Shown here: piece by piece, positions 54,874-62,623 of the stretch
Layout: every line of letters starts with the position of its first letter
Numbering within the stretch: position 1 is the stretch's first letter
DNA from: Blastococcus sp. CT_GayMR19
Lineage (GTDB): Bacteria; Actinomycetota; Actinomycetes; Mycobacteriales; Geodermatophilaceae
Reading direction: 5' to 3'
DNA length: 64,000 nucleotides
Assembly: GCF_004570385.1 (NCBI RefSeq)
Contig: NZ_SPQL01000011.1
Span: 1 to 64,000 of the forward strand
Translations under genes and position numbers: made by a program
Notes under the pieces: generated by a model
Databases searched by the model: none
Seen by the model: the letters and a program-made list of their open reading frames with translations, nothing else
Told to the model about the DNA's origin: nothing

Positions 54874-55457
54874 TCGGCTCTCCGGACCCCGGGCGGGGGC
54901 GCTGTGGGAGTCCTTCACGCGCTGGGGGAGTCGTGCAGGACCCCGGAAGCGCGAGCAACGGTCCAGGAGTGACGGCGGCCGTCAGGGCGAACCGTCGTCC
55001 ACGGGGGAACGGCCGCCGCGGTCCACAGGTGGGCATCGTCCTGATCCGGACCGCTCCGTCCGCGGGCGGCTCCGCAGGGTGACCGGCGCACGTGTCGCCG
55101 CAGGTCAGAAGGCGAAATCGGGCTCCATCCCATGTCGACTCGGCCCGCCCCATGTCGCTATGTCCACAGCTGGGTACACAGCTGGGGACAGACTCACACG
55201 GATGTAGTTACGGCCGTGGAGCTGCGTCACATCCGTCCCACGGCGAGCGTCTTCGCAGGTCAGAGCGGTTCGGGTCCGTTCCGTCTCTCCACACTCGGTG
55301 GACAACCCTGGGGGTGGAGCGCCATGTCGACCTGTGGACGAAGCGTTCGTCTGTGCACAGTGACCCGGTCCCGGCTGGACGCCGGTCCGCTCCCCGCCGG
55401 CGGTGACCCCGCGTCGCTCCCGGGGCCGGCGCTGCGGGTCGACCCCGGGGACGACGA
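54874..55457. other. Gene-free region with DnaA-box-like sequences
   Basis: About 580 nt without a credible gene. DnaA-box-like 9-mers: ATGTCCACA at 55160-55168 (8/9) and GGTGGACAA at 55297-55305 (complement TTGTCCACC, 8/9); weaker ones at 55333 and 55351. TGTCCACAGCTG (55161-55172) and CAGCTGGGGACA (55179-55190) form an inverted pair with one mismatch, and CACAGCTGGG is directly repeated. A reading frame at 55132-55491 has a composition not resembling protein. Confidence 0.55.
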
Positions 55458-55489
55458 AGGCCCCCGTCCCCGGGTGGGGACGAGGGCCT
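55458..55489 (-). terminator. Terminator of crgA
   Basis: AGGCCCCCGTCCCC (55458-55471) pairs with GGGGACGAGGGCCT (55476-55489) with one mismatch and a 4-nt loop, 19 nt after the crgA stop. Confidence 0.8.
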
Positions 55490-55507
55490 GAGGCGCCGTA
55501 CGGGCGG

Positions 55508-55771
55508 TCAGCGCCAGCGCATCGACATGACGAGGCCGGCGACCATGAGGCCGAAGCCGATCGCGAAGTTCCACGCCTCCAGCGACACCATGAACGGGAT
55601 GCGGTCGCCCGCGACGTAGTAGACGACGATCCACAACAGACCCAGCAGCATGAGCGCGACCATCACCGGCGCGTACCAGCGCGGGCTCGGCTGCAGCGCG
55701 CGGGGCTGACCGGACTGCACACCTTCCGGCGGGGTGTAGACCGACTTCTTGCGAACCTTGGACTTGGGCAC
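55508..55771 (-). CDS. crgA: Cell division protein CrgA
   Basis: 87-aa protein with two membrane helices (APVMVALMLLGLLWIVVYYV and WNFAIGFGLMVAGLVMSMRW) after a basic tail PKSKVRKKSVYTPP. CrgA interacts with FtsZ, FtsI and FtsQ at the septum in mycobacteria and delays Z-ring formation in Streptomyces. GTG 55771 has GGGAGGGAG upstream. A TAGGCT hexamer on this strand at 55826-55831 is a likely -10 box. Confidence 0.95.
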   Translation of the reverse strand: MPKSKVRKKSVYTPPEGVQSGQPRALQPSPRWYAPVMVALMLLGLLWIVVYYVAGDRIPFMVSLEAWNFAIGFGLMVAGLVMSMRWR

Positions 55772-55917
55772 CGCGCGTACTCCCTCCCGGCGGCCGGATT
55801 GGCAACCCCGACCGGAACTGCCCCCAGCCTAAGCTGCCGGGGAACGAGGCGACGGTTCCGGCCGTGTACCGGGTGCGCGTGCCGCACCCGTGCCCGACCC
55901 GCGAGCGAGGAGGACAG

Positions 55918-56667
55918 ATGACGCCCTCCCTCCTGCGCGGTCGCCGACCGTCGGTCTGGACCGTGCTGGTCCCGGTCGTCGCCCTCCTCGCCGGACTCCT
56001 CTTCGCCACCTCGGGTCGCACCGCCCACGGCACCGATCTCCGGGCCGGGGAGACGACCGAGCTCTCGGAACTCATCCGCCAGCGCAACCTGGTCGTCGCC
56101 CGCCAGGACGAGCAGCTGGCCGAACTGCAGCGCGAGGTGCAGCGACTGACCGAGCAGGCGGCGTCCCGCGACGGTGCGGTGGCCGCGGCGACATCGGCGG
56201 GGGCCGCCGGCGCGCTCTCCGCCGCACTGGTGGAGCTCGTCGGACCCGGGGTGGTCATCACCCTCGACGACGCGCCGTCCCGGCCGGACGGCAGCCTGCC
56301 GGTGGACGCCCGCCCCGACGACCTGGTCATCCACCAGTCCGACGTCCAGGCGGTCGTCAACGCCGTCTGGGCGGCAGCCGCCGATGGCGTCGCGATCATG
56401 GACCGCCGGCTGATCGGCACCAGCGCCGTGCGGTGCGTGGGCAACACCCTCCTGCTGCAGGGCCGGACGTACTCCCCGCCGTTCGTCGTCACCGCCATCG
56501 CCGACCCGGCCGCCGTGCGCAGCCAGCTGGCCGCCTCTCCGCAGGTGCGGGTCTTCGAGCAGGCGGTGGAGGCCTTCGGGCTCACCTTCGAGGTCCGTGA
56601 GCGGAACGAGGTCGTCCTGCCCGCCTACGATGGCCCTCTCGACTTGGAGTACGCGTCCGCCGGCTGA
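55918..56667 (+). CDS. DUF881 family protein (Rv0012-like)
   Basis: 249-aa protein with an N-terminal membrane anchor (WTVLVPVVALLAGLLFATSG), then a coiled coil (about residues 55-85, LVVARQDEQLAELQREVQRL), then the DUF881 domain with GPGVVITLDDAP, LVIHQSDVQAVVNAVWAAAADG and CVGNTLLLQGRTYSPPFVV. The role is unknown; the place beside crgA and the kinase operon is conserved in actinobacteria. ATG 55918 has GAGGAGG 6 nt upstream. Confidence 0.93.
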   Translation: MTPSLLRGRRPSVWTVLVPVVALLAGLLFATSGRTAHGTDLRAGETTELSELIRQRNLVVARQDEQLAELQREVQRLTEQAASRDGAVAAATSAGAAGALSAALVELVGPGVVITLDDAPSRPDGSLPVDARPDDLVIHQSDVQAVVNAVWAAAADGVAIMDRRLIGTSAVRCVGNTLLLQGRTYSPPFVVTAIADPAAVRSQLAASPQVRVFEQAVEAFGLTFEVRERNEVVLPAYDGPLDLEYASAG

Positions 56668-56762
56668 GCCGTGGACGGCATGCGCCACCTGCCCGCCCAC
56701 CCGCCGACCGTCGTCCCCCGGAGACCGAGCCCCGTGACCCCGCACCCCGCCGCCGGCCCGCG

Positions 56763-57419
56763 ATGACCGCCGACCGCCCGGTTCTCGTCGTCGACAACTT
56801 CGACAGCTTCGTCTACAACCTGGTCCAGTACCTGGGGCAGCTCGGCGTGCGCTGCATCGTGCGGCGCAACGACGCCGTCACCGTGGACGAGCTGCCCGAT
56901 CTCGACGTCGCCGGGGTGCTGCTCTCCCCCGGCCCCGGAACCCCGGCCGGCGCGGGGGTCAGCGTCCCGATGGTGCGGGCCGCTGCTGAGGGCGGCGTAC
57001 CGGTCCTCGGCGTCTGTCTCGGCCACCAGGCGATCGCGGAGGCCTTCGGCGCCGAGGTGGTCCGGGCGCCCGAGCTGCTGCACGGCAAGACGAGCCAGGT
57101 GCTGCACGACGGCGGGGGCGTGCTGGCCGGCCTTCCGTCGCCGTTCACGGCGACCCGCTACCACTCCCTCGCCGTCGACCCCGCCACCGTGCCCGACGAG
57201 CTCGAGGTCACCGGCCGCACCCCGTCCGGGATCGTGATGGCGCTGCGGCACCGCGAGCTGCCGATCGAGGGCGTGCAGTTCCACCCCGAATCGGTCCTGA
57301 CCGAGGGCGGGCACCAGATGCTGGCCACCTGGCTCGCCGCCTGCGGCCTGGCGCCCGATCCGGCCGTCGTCCAGAAGGCGGGGGACGCCGCCCGCCGGCT
57401 CTCGGGCGCCGTGGCCTGA
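56763..57419 (+). CDS. pabA: Class I glutamine amidotransferase, PabA/TrpG type
   Basis: 218-aa glutaminase subunit that delivers ammonia to aminodeoxychorismate or anthranilate synthase. The catalytic Cys is in GVCLGHQAIAEAFG, and His and Glu are in VQFHPESVLTEGG; the start VLVVDNFDSFVYNLVQYL is typical. Known at this spot as trpG (Rv0013) in M. tuberculosis, where it serves para-aminobenzoate synthesis; which pathway applies here is inferred. It converges with pknB with a terminator between. Confidence 0.93.
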   Translation: MTADRPVLVVDNFDSFVYNLVQYLGQLGVRCIVRRNDAVTVDELPDLDVAGVLLSPGPGTPAGAGVSVPMVRAAAEGGVPVLGVCLGHQAIAEAFGAEVVRAPELLHGKTSQVLHDGGGVLAGLPSPFTATRYHSLAVDPATVPDELEVTGRTPSGIVMALRHRELPIEGVQFHPESVLTEGGHQMLATWLAACGLAPDPAVVQKAGDAARRLSGAVA

Positions 57420-57450
57420 GGGCGGGCCCCCGCCCCGCTCCATCGACGAC

Positions 57451-57483
57451 GAAGGCCTCCTCCCGGTTCGGGAGGAGGCCTTC
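57451..57483. terminator. Bidirectional terminator between pabA and pknB
   Basis: GAAGGCCTCCTCCC (57451-57464) and GGGAGGAGGCCTTC (57470-57483) form a perfect 14-bp stem with a 5-nt loop, 11 nt from the pknB stop and 31 nt from the pabA stop. Confidence 0.9.
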
Positions 57484-57493
57484 GGTCGTCCGC

Positions 57494-59257
57494 TCAGGCG
57501 GTGGGGGTGGGTGTCGCCGTCGGCGTGGGTGTGGGAGTGGGGGCCGGGTCCTCCGGCGGGGTGGGGACGGCGACCAGCAGGACGATGTCCTCGCCCGCCG
57601 CGACGTCGGCGCCCGGCCCGGGCTCCGTGCCCACGACCGTGCCCTGCGGGACGTCGTCGCGCTCCACGCTGCCCGTGCTGATCTGACCCGCGCTGAAGCC
57701 CGCCTCGACGAGTGCGTCGCGGGCCTCCGCCTCGGTCCGGTTGGCCACATCGGGCAGCTCGATCGTCCCGGTCGAGACCTGGAGACGGATCGGCGAGCCC
57801 GGGGCGGCCTGCTCCCCCTCGCCCGGGCTGATGCCGACCACGTTTCCTTCGTCCTCGAGCGAGTCGGCCGGTACGGCGGTGACGTTGGTGAACCCCTCGG
57901 CCTCGAGCGTGCTGATCGCCCGGTCCTCGGTCAGGCCCACGACGTTGGGCACCGTGATCGTGTCGGGCCCGCCGCTGAGGAAGAGGTTGACCGTGTCCCC
58001 CTCCTCGGCCTGGGCGCCGCCGGCCGGGTCGCTCCGGATCACGAGACCCTCGGCCACGGTCGGGCTCGCCTCCGTGGCCACGGTGCCGACCTGCAGACCC
58101 GCCGCCTCGATCTCCGCCCGCGCCGTCGGCTCGTCCTTGCCCGCGACCGTCGGGACCGCCACCGTGGCGGGGGCGGCAGGTGCTTCGGGTCTGCTGTTGA
58201 GCAGGATCGCGGCGGTGATCACGCCACCCAGGAGGAGAACCCCCAGCACCGAGACGATCGCGATGATCCGGCGCTTGCGGCGCCGTGCCTCCTCGTCCTC
58301 GTCGCCCCAGTCCTCGTCGTCGCGGTAGCCGTATCCCGCCGAGCCGTAGCCGCCGGGCGGCGCGCTGATGATCGCGGTCTTCTCGGCGTCCCCCATGACG
58401 GGTGTCGCCTCGACCCGCTGCCCGGCCAGGGCCCTGAGCAGGTCGCTGCGCATGTCGGCGGCCGACTGGTAGCGATTCGCCGGGTTCTTGCTCATCGCCT
58501 TGAGCAGGATGGCGTCGAGTTCGGCGGGGATGCGCGGGTTGATGGACGACGGCAGCCGCGGGTCCTCACGGACGTGCTGGTAGGCCACGGAGACCGGGGA
58601 GTCGCCGGTGAACGGCGGGGCGCCCGTGACCAGCTCGTAGAGCATGCAGCCCATCGAGTAGACGTCGGAGCGCGCGTCGACACCCTCACCGCGGGCCTGC
58701 TCCGGCGAGAGGTACTGAGCGGTGCCGATCACGGCGGCGGTGGAGGTCATCGTGGCCGCCGAGTCGGAGACCGCCCGCGCGATGCCGAAGTCCATCACCT
58801 TGACGGTGCCCTGGGGCGTGATCATCACGTTGCCGGGCTTCACGTCGCGGTGCACGATGCCGTTGCGGTGGCTGAAGTCCAGCGCCCCGCAGATGTCGGC
58901 CGAGAGGGCCATCGCGCGCTCGGGGGAGAGCGGCCCCTCACGGCGCAGCACGTCGCGGAGGGTGTCGCCCTCCACGTACTCCATGACGATGTAGGGCGTG
59001 GCCCCGGTGGCGGTGCGGTCCTCGCCGGTGTCGTAGACGGCGACGATCGCCGGGTGGTTCAGGGAAGCGGCGGCCTGTGCCTCGCGGCGGAACCGGACCT
59101 GGAAGGAGGGGTCGCGCGCGAGATCCACCCGCAGCACCTTGACGGCGACCTCGCGGCCGAGGCGGAGATCGCGGCCCCGGTGCACCTCGGCCATGCCACC
59201 GCGGCCGAGCACGCCACCGATCTCGTAGCGCTCGCCGAGCACCTGCGGGGTGGTCAT
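57494..59257 (-). CDS. pknB: Serine/threonine protein kinase PknB with PASTA domains
   Basis: 587-aa transmembrane kinase that senses muropeptides or lipid II. Kinase domain: glycine loop GRGGMAEVHRG, Lys40 in VAVKVL, HRD at 136-138, DFG at 156-158, and activation loop TMTSTAAVIGTAQYLSPEQ. The juxtamembrane part is acidic, and one membrane helix (IIAIVSVLGVLLLGGVITAA, about residues 345-365) follows. Three PASTA repeats (about 380-575) are seen, one fewer than in M. tuberculosis PknB, and a PTPTPTPTATPTPTA tail ends the protein. ATG 59257 overlaps the stop of the small ORF. It is last in the rodA-pbpA-pknA operon. Confidence 0.96.
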   Translation of the reverse strand: MTTPQVLGERYEIGGVLGRGGMAEVHRGRDLRLGREVAVKVLRVDLARDPSFQVRFRREAQAAASLNHPAIVAVYDTGEDRTATGATPYIVMEYVEGDTLRDVLRREGPLSPERAMALSADICGALDFSHRNGIVHRDVKPGNVMITPQGTVKVMDFGIARAVSDSAATMTSTAAVIGTAQYLSPEQARGEGVDARSDVYSMGCMLYELVTGAPPFTGDSPVSVAYQHVREDPRLPSSINPRIPAELDAILLKAMSKNPANRYQSAADMRSDLLRALAGQRVEATPVMGDAEKTAIISAPPGGYGSAGYGYRDDEDWGDEDEEARRRKRRIIAIVSVLGVLLLGGVITAAILLNSRPEAPAAPATVAVPTVAGKDEPTARAEIEAAGLQVGTVATEASPTVAEGLVIRSDPAGGAQAEEGDTVNLFLSGGPDTITVPNVVGLTEDRAISTLEAEGFTNVTAVPADSLEDEGNVVGISPGEGEQAAPGSPIRLQVSTGTIELPDVANRTEAEARDALVEAGFSAGQISTGSVERDDVPQGTVVGTEPGPGADVAAGEDIVLLVAVPTPPEDPAPTPTPTPTATPTPTA

Positions 59258-59484
59258 CGGGGGTCCTCTCGGGCGGTGCGGGGCGTCGTCATGGCGCAGG
59301 CCTCGGCGCCCGGGTGAATGGCGGAGGCCTCGGCGCCCGGGTGAATGGCGGAGGCCTCGGCGCCCGGGCATGCAGCGCTGACCACGGCCGGCAGGCACGC
59401 ACGTTGCCGTGGGTGCACGGAGCCGCCCCGCAGCGTAACCGCTGGGCGGCCGGATACCCGGGCGGCACGGAGGAGTGCGCTCAC
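59254..59484 (-). CDS. Small ORF coupled between pknA and pknB, repeat-containing
   Basis: 76 codons. GTG 59484 overlaps the pknA stop by 4 nt (GTGA) and its stop overlaps the pknB ATG by 4 nt (ATGA), the usual coupling used by operon genes here. The peptide has a three-fold PGAEA repeat (PGAEASAIHPGAEASAIH) encoded by the 27-bp tandem repeat, plus two Cys near residues 30 and 39. Third-position GC is high but lower than in its neighbours. No known family. It may be a real small protein or only a ribosome bridge across a spacer. Confidence 0.35.
   Translation of the reverse strand: MSALLRAARVSGRPAVTLRGGSVHPRQRACLPAVVSAACPGAEASAIHPGAEASAIHPGAEACAMTTPRTAREDPR
59300..59368. repeat. 27-bp tandem repeat in the pknA-pknB spacer
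   Basis: GCCTCGGCGCCCGGG recurs at 59300, 59327 and 59354 with TGAATGGCGGAG between copies, an exact period of 27 bp (a multiple of 3). Confidence 0.88.
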
Positions 59485-61181
59485 CCGGTCTCCTCCTGGG
59501 CAGCCGCCTGGTCGGTCGGGTCCGGCTCCGGCTCCGGGGGTGGGGGCTCCGGGTTCGGCGCCGGCGTGCCCGGGAGGGGGGTGGTCGTCGTTGCCGCGGC
59601 CGACGAGCTGCTGGACGCCGTCGACGGCGGTGGCGCGCTCGTGGTGGGGGCCGCGCTCGTGGTGGGCGCCGCGGTCGTGGGCTCCCTCGTGGGCGCGGGC
59701 TCGACGTCTGCCTCGGGCGCGTACGCGTCCTCGGTCCAGTAGACGGTGATCGTGCTCGCCGGCGGCACGGTCGTGTCGGCGGGTTCGAGCCGGACAGCGG
59801 CACCGGCGTCGAACTCCCGGCCGAGCTCCTCGAGCATGGCGGCGTCGGCGGCCACCAGGCTCACGGCGAGCCCCAGGGCCTCCAGCTCACCCCGCACGGC
59901 GTCGGCCGGCCGGCCCACGTACTGGGCAGAGTCGAGCAGGATCCCGCTGGCCGCGGCGCTGGTGGTGGCCGGGGTGGCATCGGCCGCAGGCTCGCGGCCG
60001 CGGTTCCCGCTGGTCAGCAGGTAGTAGGCGCCCCCACCGAGCAGCAGCAGCCCCACGAGGCCGAGCGCGATCAGAGCCATGCGCGCGCCGCGGCGGCGGT
60101 CGTCGGCGGGCTCGGCGTCCGCACCCCACTCGTCGTCGTCCTCCGGCGGTGCGTGCAGCGGCGGCATCGGCCGGCCCGGCCCGGTGCCCGGGCCCAGCAG
60201 GCCGGCCCCGGCGACGGCGGTGGCGCCCGTCGTGGCCAGCACCTGCGTGCGGGCGTCGGCCAGTCCGCCCGCGACCATCTGGGTCGGGCTGGTGGCCGGC
60301 CCCGCCGCCGGTCCCGTCACGGGTCCGGCCACGGCCGCGAGCGCGCCGCCCGCGGCCACGCGCCGGATGGCCTCGGCGAAGGCGCCGCCGTCGGGGAACC
60401 GGTCGGCCGGGTCCTTGGCCAGGGCACGTTCCACCAGCAGGCGGACGGCCGGCGGCACGTCGGCCGGCAGCGGCGGTGGCGGCCGGTTGATGTGGGCGAG
60501 GGCGATGGCCACCTGCGAGGCGCCGTCGAACGGGCGCTCGCCGGAGAGGCATTCGTAGGCGACCACGCCGAGCGAGTAGACGTCGGAGGCGGCGGTGACC
60601 TCCAGGCCCTGCGCCTGCTCGGGGGAGAGGTACTGCGCGGTGCCGACGACCATGCCGGTACGGGTCAGCGGTGCGGCGTCCCGGGCCTGGGCGATCCCGA
60701 AGTCGGTCAGCTTGACCACGCCGTCGGGCCGCACCATCAGGTTGCCGGGCTTGATGTCCCGGTGCACGACGCCGGCCTTGTGCGCGGCCGACAGCCCGTC
60801 CGCGGACTGGCTGAGCACGTGCAGCGTCCAGTCCGCGGGCAGCCGGTGCTCGTCGTGCAGGATCGTGACCAGCGGATGGCCCTCGACGAACTCCATGACG
60901 AGGAACGCCAGCTGCTGGGTGCCGGTGTCGTCCAGGGTCTCGCCGTAGTCGTAGACCGAGGCGATGTTCGGATGGGTGAGCGCGGCGGTGTGCCGGGCCT
61001 CGTTGCGGAACCGGGCGAGGAAGCTCGGGTCGCTCATGTACTCGCTCTTGAGGACCTTGGCCGCGACGACCCGGTCCAGCACCCGGTCACGTGCGCGCCA
61101 GACCTCGCCCATCCCGCCGACGGCGATCGGTGCGGTGATCTCGTAGCGGTTGGCGAGCACACTTCCGACGGACAGCGCCAT
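59481..61181 (-). CDS. pknA: Serine/threonine protein kinase PknA
   Basis: 566-aa transmembrane kinase. Catalytic core: Lys42 in AAKVLKSEYM, HRDIKPGNLMVRP, TDFGIAQARD and TGMVVGTAQYLSPEQ. A Pro/Ala-rich linker leads to one membrane helix (MALIALGLVGLLLLGGGAYY) and an extracellular region of about 150 residues with one PASTA-like segment (GILLDSAQYVGRPADAVRGE), then a Pro/Thr/Glu tail. Mycobacterial PknA has a shorter outer part without PASTA. ATG 61181 overlaps the pbpA stop by 1 nt (TGATG). It regulates division and cell-wall enzymes together with PknB. Confidence 0.95.
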   Translation of the reverse strand: MALSVGSVLANRYEITAPIAVGGMGEVWRARDRVLDRVVAAKVLKSEYMSDPSFLARFRNEARHTAALTHPNIASVYDYGETLDDTGTQQLAFLVMEFVEGHPLVTILHDEHRLPADWTLHVLSQSADGLSAAHKAGVVHRDIKPGNLMVRPDGVVKLTDFGIAQARDAAPLTRTGMVVGTAQYLSPEQAQGLEVTAASDVYSLGVVAYECLSGERPFDGASQVAIALAHINRPPPPLPADVPPAVRLLVERALAKDPADRFPDGGAFAEAIRRVAAGGALAAVAGPVTGPAAGPATSPTQMVAGGLADARTQVLATTGATAVAGAGLLGPGTGPGRPMPPLHAPPEDDDEWGADAEPADDRRRGARMALIALGLVGLLLLGGGAYYLLTSGNRGREPAADATPATTSAAASGILLDSAQYVGRPADAVRGELEALGLAVSLVAADAAMLEELGREFDAGAAVRLEPADTTVPPASTITVYWTEDAYAPEADVEPAPTREPTTAAPTTSAAPTTSAPPPSTASSSSSAAATTTTPLPGTPAPNPEPPPPEPEPDPTDQAAAQEETG

Positions 61182-62623
61182 CAGCCCTCCTGCCCCTCGA
61201 GGTAGGCCTGCAGCACGTCGCGGGCGATGGGGGCGGACACGTCCCCGCCGGTACCCCCGCCGTTGGCGACGAAGACCGCCACGGCGATCTTCGGGTCGTC
61301 GGCGGGCGCGAAGCCGATGAACCAGTTGTGGTCGGGGGCGTCCGTGGTCTGCGCCGTACCGGTCTTGCCGGCCACCCGGACGCCCTCGATCTGCGCCCGT
61401 CGTCCGCTGCCCTTCTCGACGACGCTGACCATCATCTCGGTGAGCTGCGCGGCGACGTCCGCCGACACCGCGCGGCGGAACTCGTCGGGCCGGGTGCGGT
61501 CCAGGACGGTCAGGTCCGGAGCCCGCACCTGGTCGACCAGGTAGGGCGCCATGATGCTGCCGTCGTTGGCGACCGCGGCGGCGATCATGGCCGCCTGGAG
61601 GGGCGTCACGCGCACGTCGCGCTGACCGATCGACGTCTGCGCGAGCGCAGCGGCGTCCACGATGTCGCCGACGTGGCTGTCGACGACCTCCAGCGGGATC
61701 GCCCGCTTCTCACCGTCCAGGCCGAAGGCCTCGGCCATCTCGCGCACGCGGTCCTCGCCCAGCTCCAGTCCGAGCTGGGCGAAGGCGGTGTTGCAGGAGA
61801 TCGTCAGCGAGTCGATCAGCGGCTGCTCACCCGTGGGGCTGCAGCTCGACCCGTTGAAGTTCGGGATCACCCGGCTGCTGTTGGGCAGGGGGAACTCCGC
61901 CGGCGCCGGGACGACGGTCTGCGGGGTGTAGCCGTCCTCCAGGGCCGCGGCGGACACGATGACCTTGAAGATGGAGCCGGGCGGGTAGTTCTCGCGGATC
62001 GCCTGATTGGTGCGGGGATCGGGCTCCGCGGCCTCCAGTTGCTCCGCGTACTCGCGGATCGCCGCCGGCTCGTGGCTGGACAGCAGGTTGGGGTCGTAGG
62101 TCGGGGTGCTGCCCATGCCCAGGATCGCGCCGGTGGACGGGTCGAGGGCCACCACCGCGCCCGTCACCCCTTCGAGGCCGGCCATCGCCGCCGCCTGCAC
62201 GGCCGGGTCCAGGGTCAGGACGACGTCACCGCCGGCCGGGTCGCGCCCGGTGAACAGGTCGGCCAGCCGGCGCACGAAGAGGCGGGGGTCGTCACCGGAC
62301 AGGACGTCGTCCTCGGCGCGCTCGATGCCGGCGGTGTTGTAGATCAGCGAGTAGTACCCCGTGACTGCCGCGTACAGCCCTCCCTCGGGGTACTGCCGCA
62401 GGTATTTCAGGCCGTCGTCGGTCGGGGCGGACACGGCGATCTCGTTGCCGGCCACCACGATGGATCCGCGCTCCCGCGCGTACTCGTCGACGAGCACCCG
62501 GGTGTTCCTCGTGTTCTCGCGCAGCGATTCCGACCGGACGACCTGGATGTAGTTGACGTTGACGATCAGCAGCGTGAAGAGGACGAGCACGCTGATCGCG
62601 ACGCGGCGCAGGGGGGCGTTCAC
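61181..62623 (-). CDS. pbpA: Penicillin-binding protein PbpA (class B transpeptidase)
   Basis: 480-aa D,D-transpeptidase anchored by one N-terminal helix (VAISVLVLFTLLIVNVNYIQ). The non-catalytic PBP-dimer part is followed by the catalytic serine in PPGSIFKVIVSAAAL (SxxK, near residue 218), SxN in LTISCNTAFAQ and KTG in VAGKTGTAQTTD. GTG 62623 overlaps the rodA stop by 4 nt. It works with RodA in septal or elongation peptidoglycan synthesis; in mycobacteria it is a PknB substrate. Confidence 0.96.
   Translation of the reverse strand: MNAPLRRVAISVLVLFTLLIVNVNYIQVVRSESLRENTRNTRVLVDEYARERGSIVVAGNEIAVSAPTDDGLKYLRQYPEGGLYAAVTGYYSLIYNTAGIERAEDDVLSGDDPRLFVRRLADLFTGRDPAGGDVVLTLDPAVQAAAMAGLEGVTGAVVALDPSTGAILGMGSTPTYDPNLLSSHEPAAIREYAEQLEAAEPDPRTNQAIRENYPPGSIFKVIVSAAALEDGYTPQTVVPAPAEFPLPNSSRVIPNFNGSSCSPTGEQPLIDSLTISCNTAFAQLGLELGEDRVREMAEAFGLDGEKRAIPLEVVDSHVGDIVDAAALAQTSIGQRDVRVTPLQAAMIAAAVANDGSIMAPYLVDQVRAPDLTVLDRTRPDEFRRAVSADVAAQLTEMMVSVVEKGSGRRAQIEGVRVAGKTGTAQTTDAPDHNWFIGFAPADDPKIAVAVFVANGGGTGGDVSAPIARDVLQAYLEGQEG

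Noticed and set aside
55132-55491. 119-codon plus-strand ORF in the crgA upstream region
   Set aside because: No family resemblance, runs through the crgA terminator and the DnaA-box-like segment, and lacks a ribosome-binding site.
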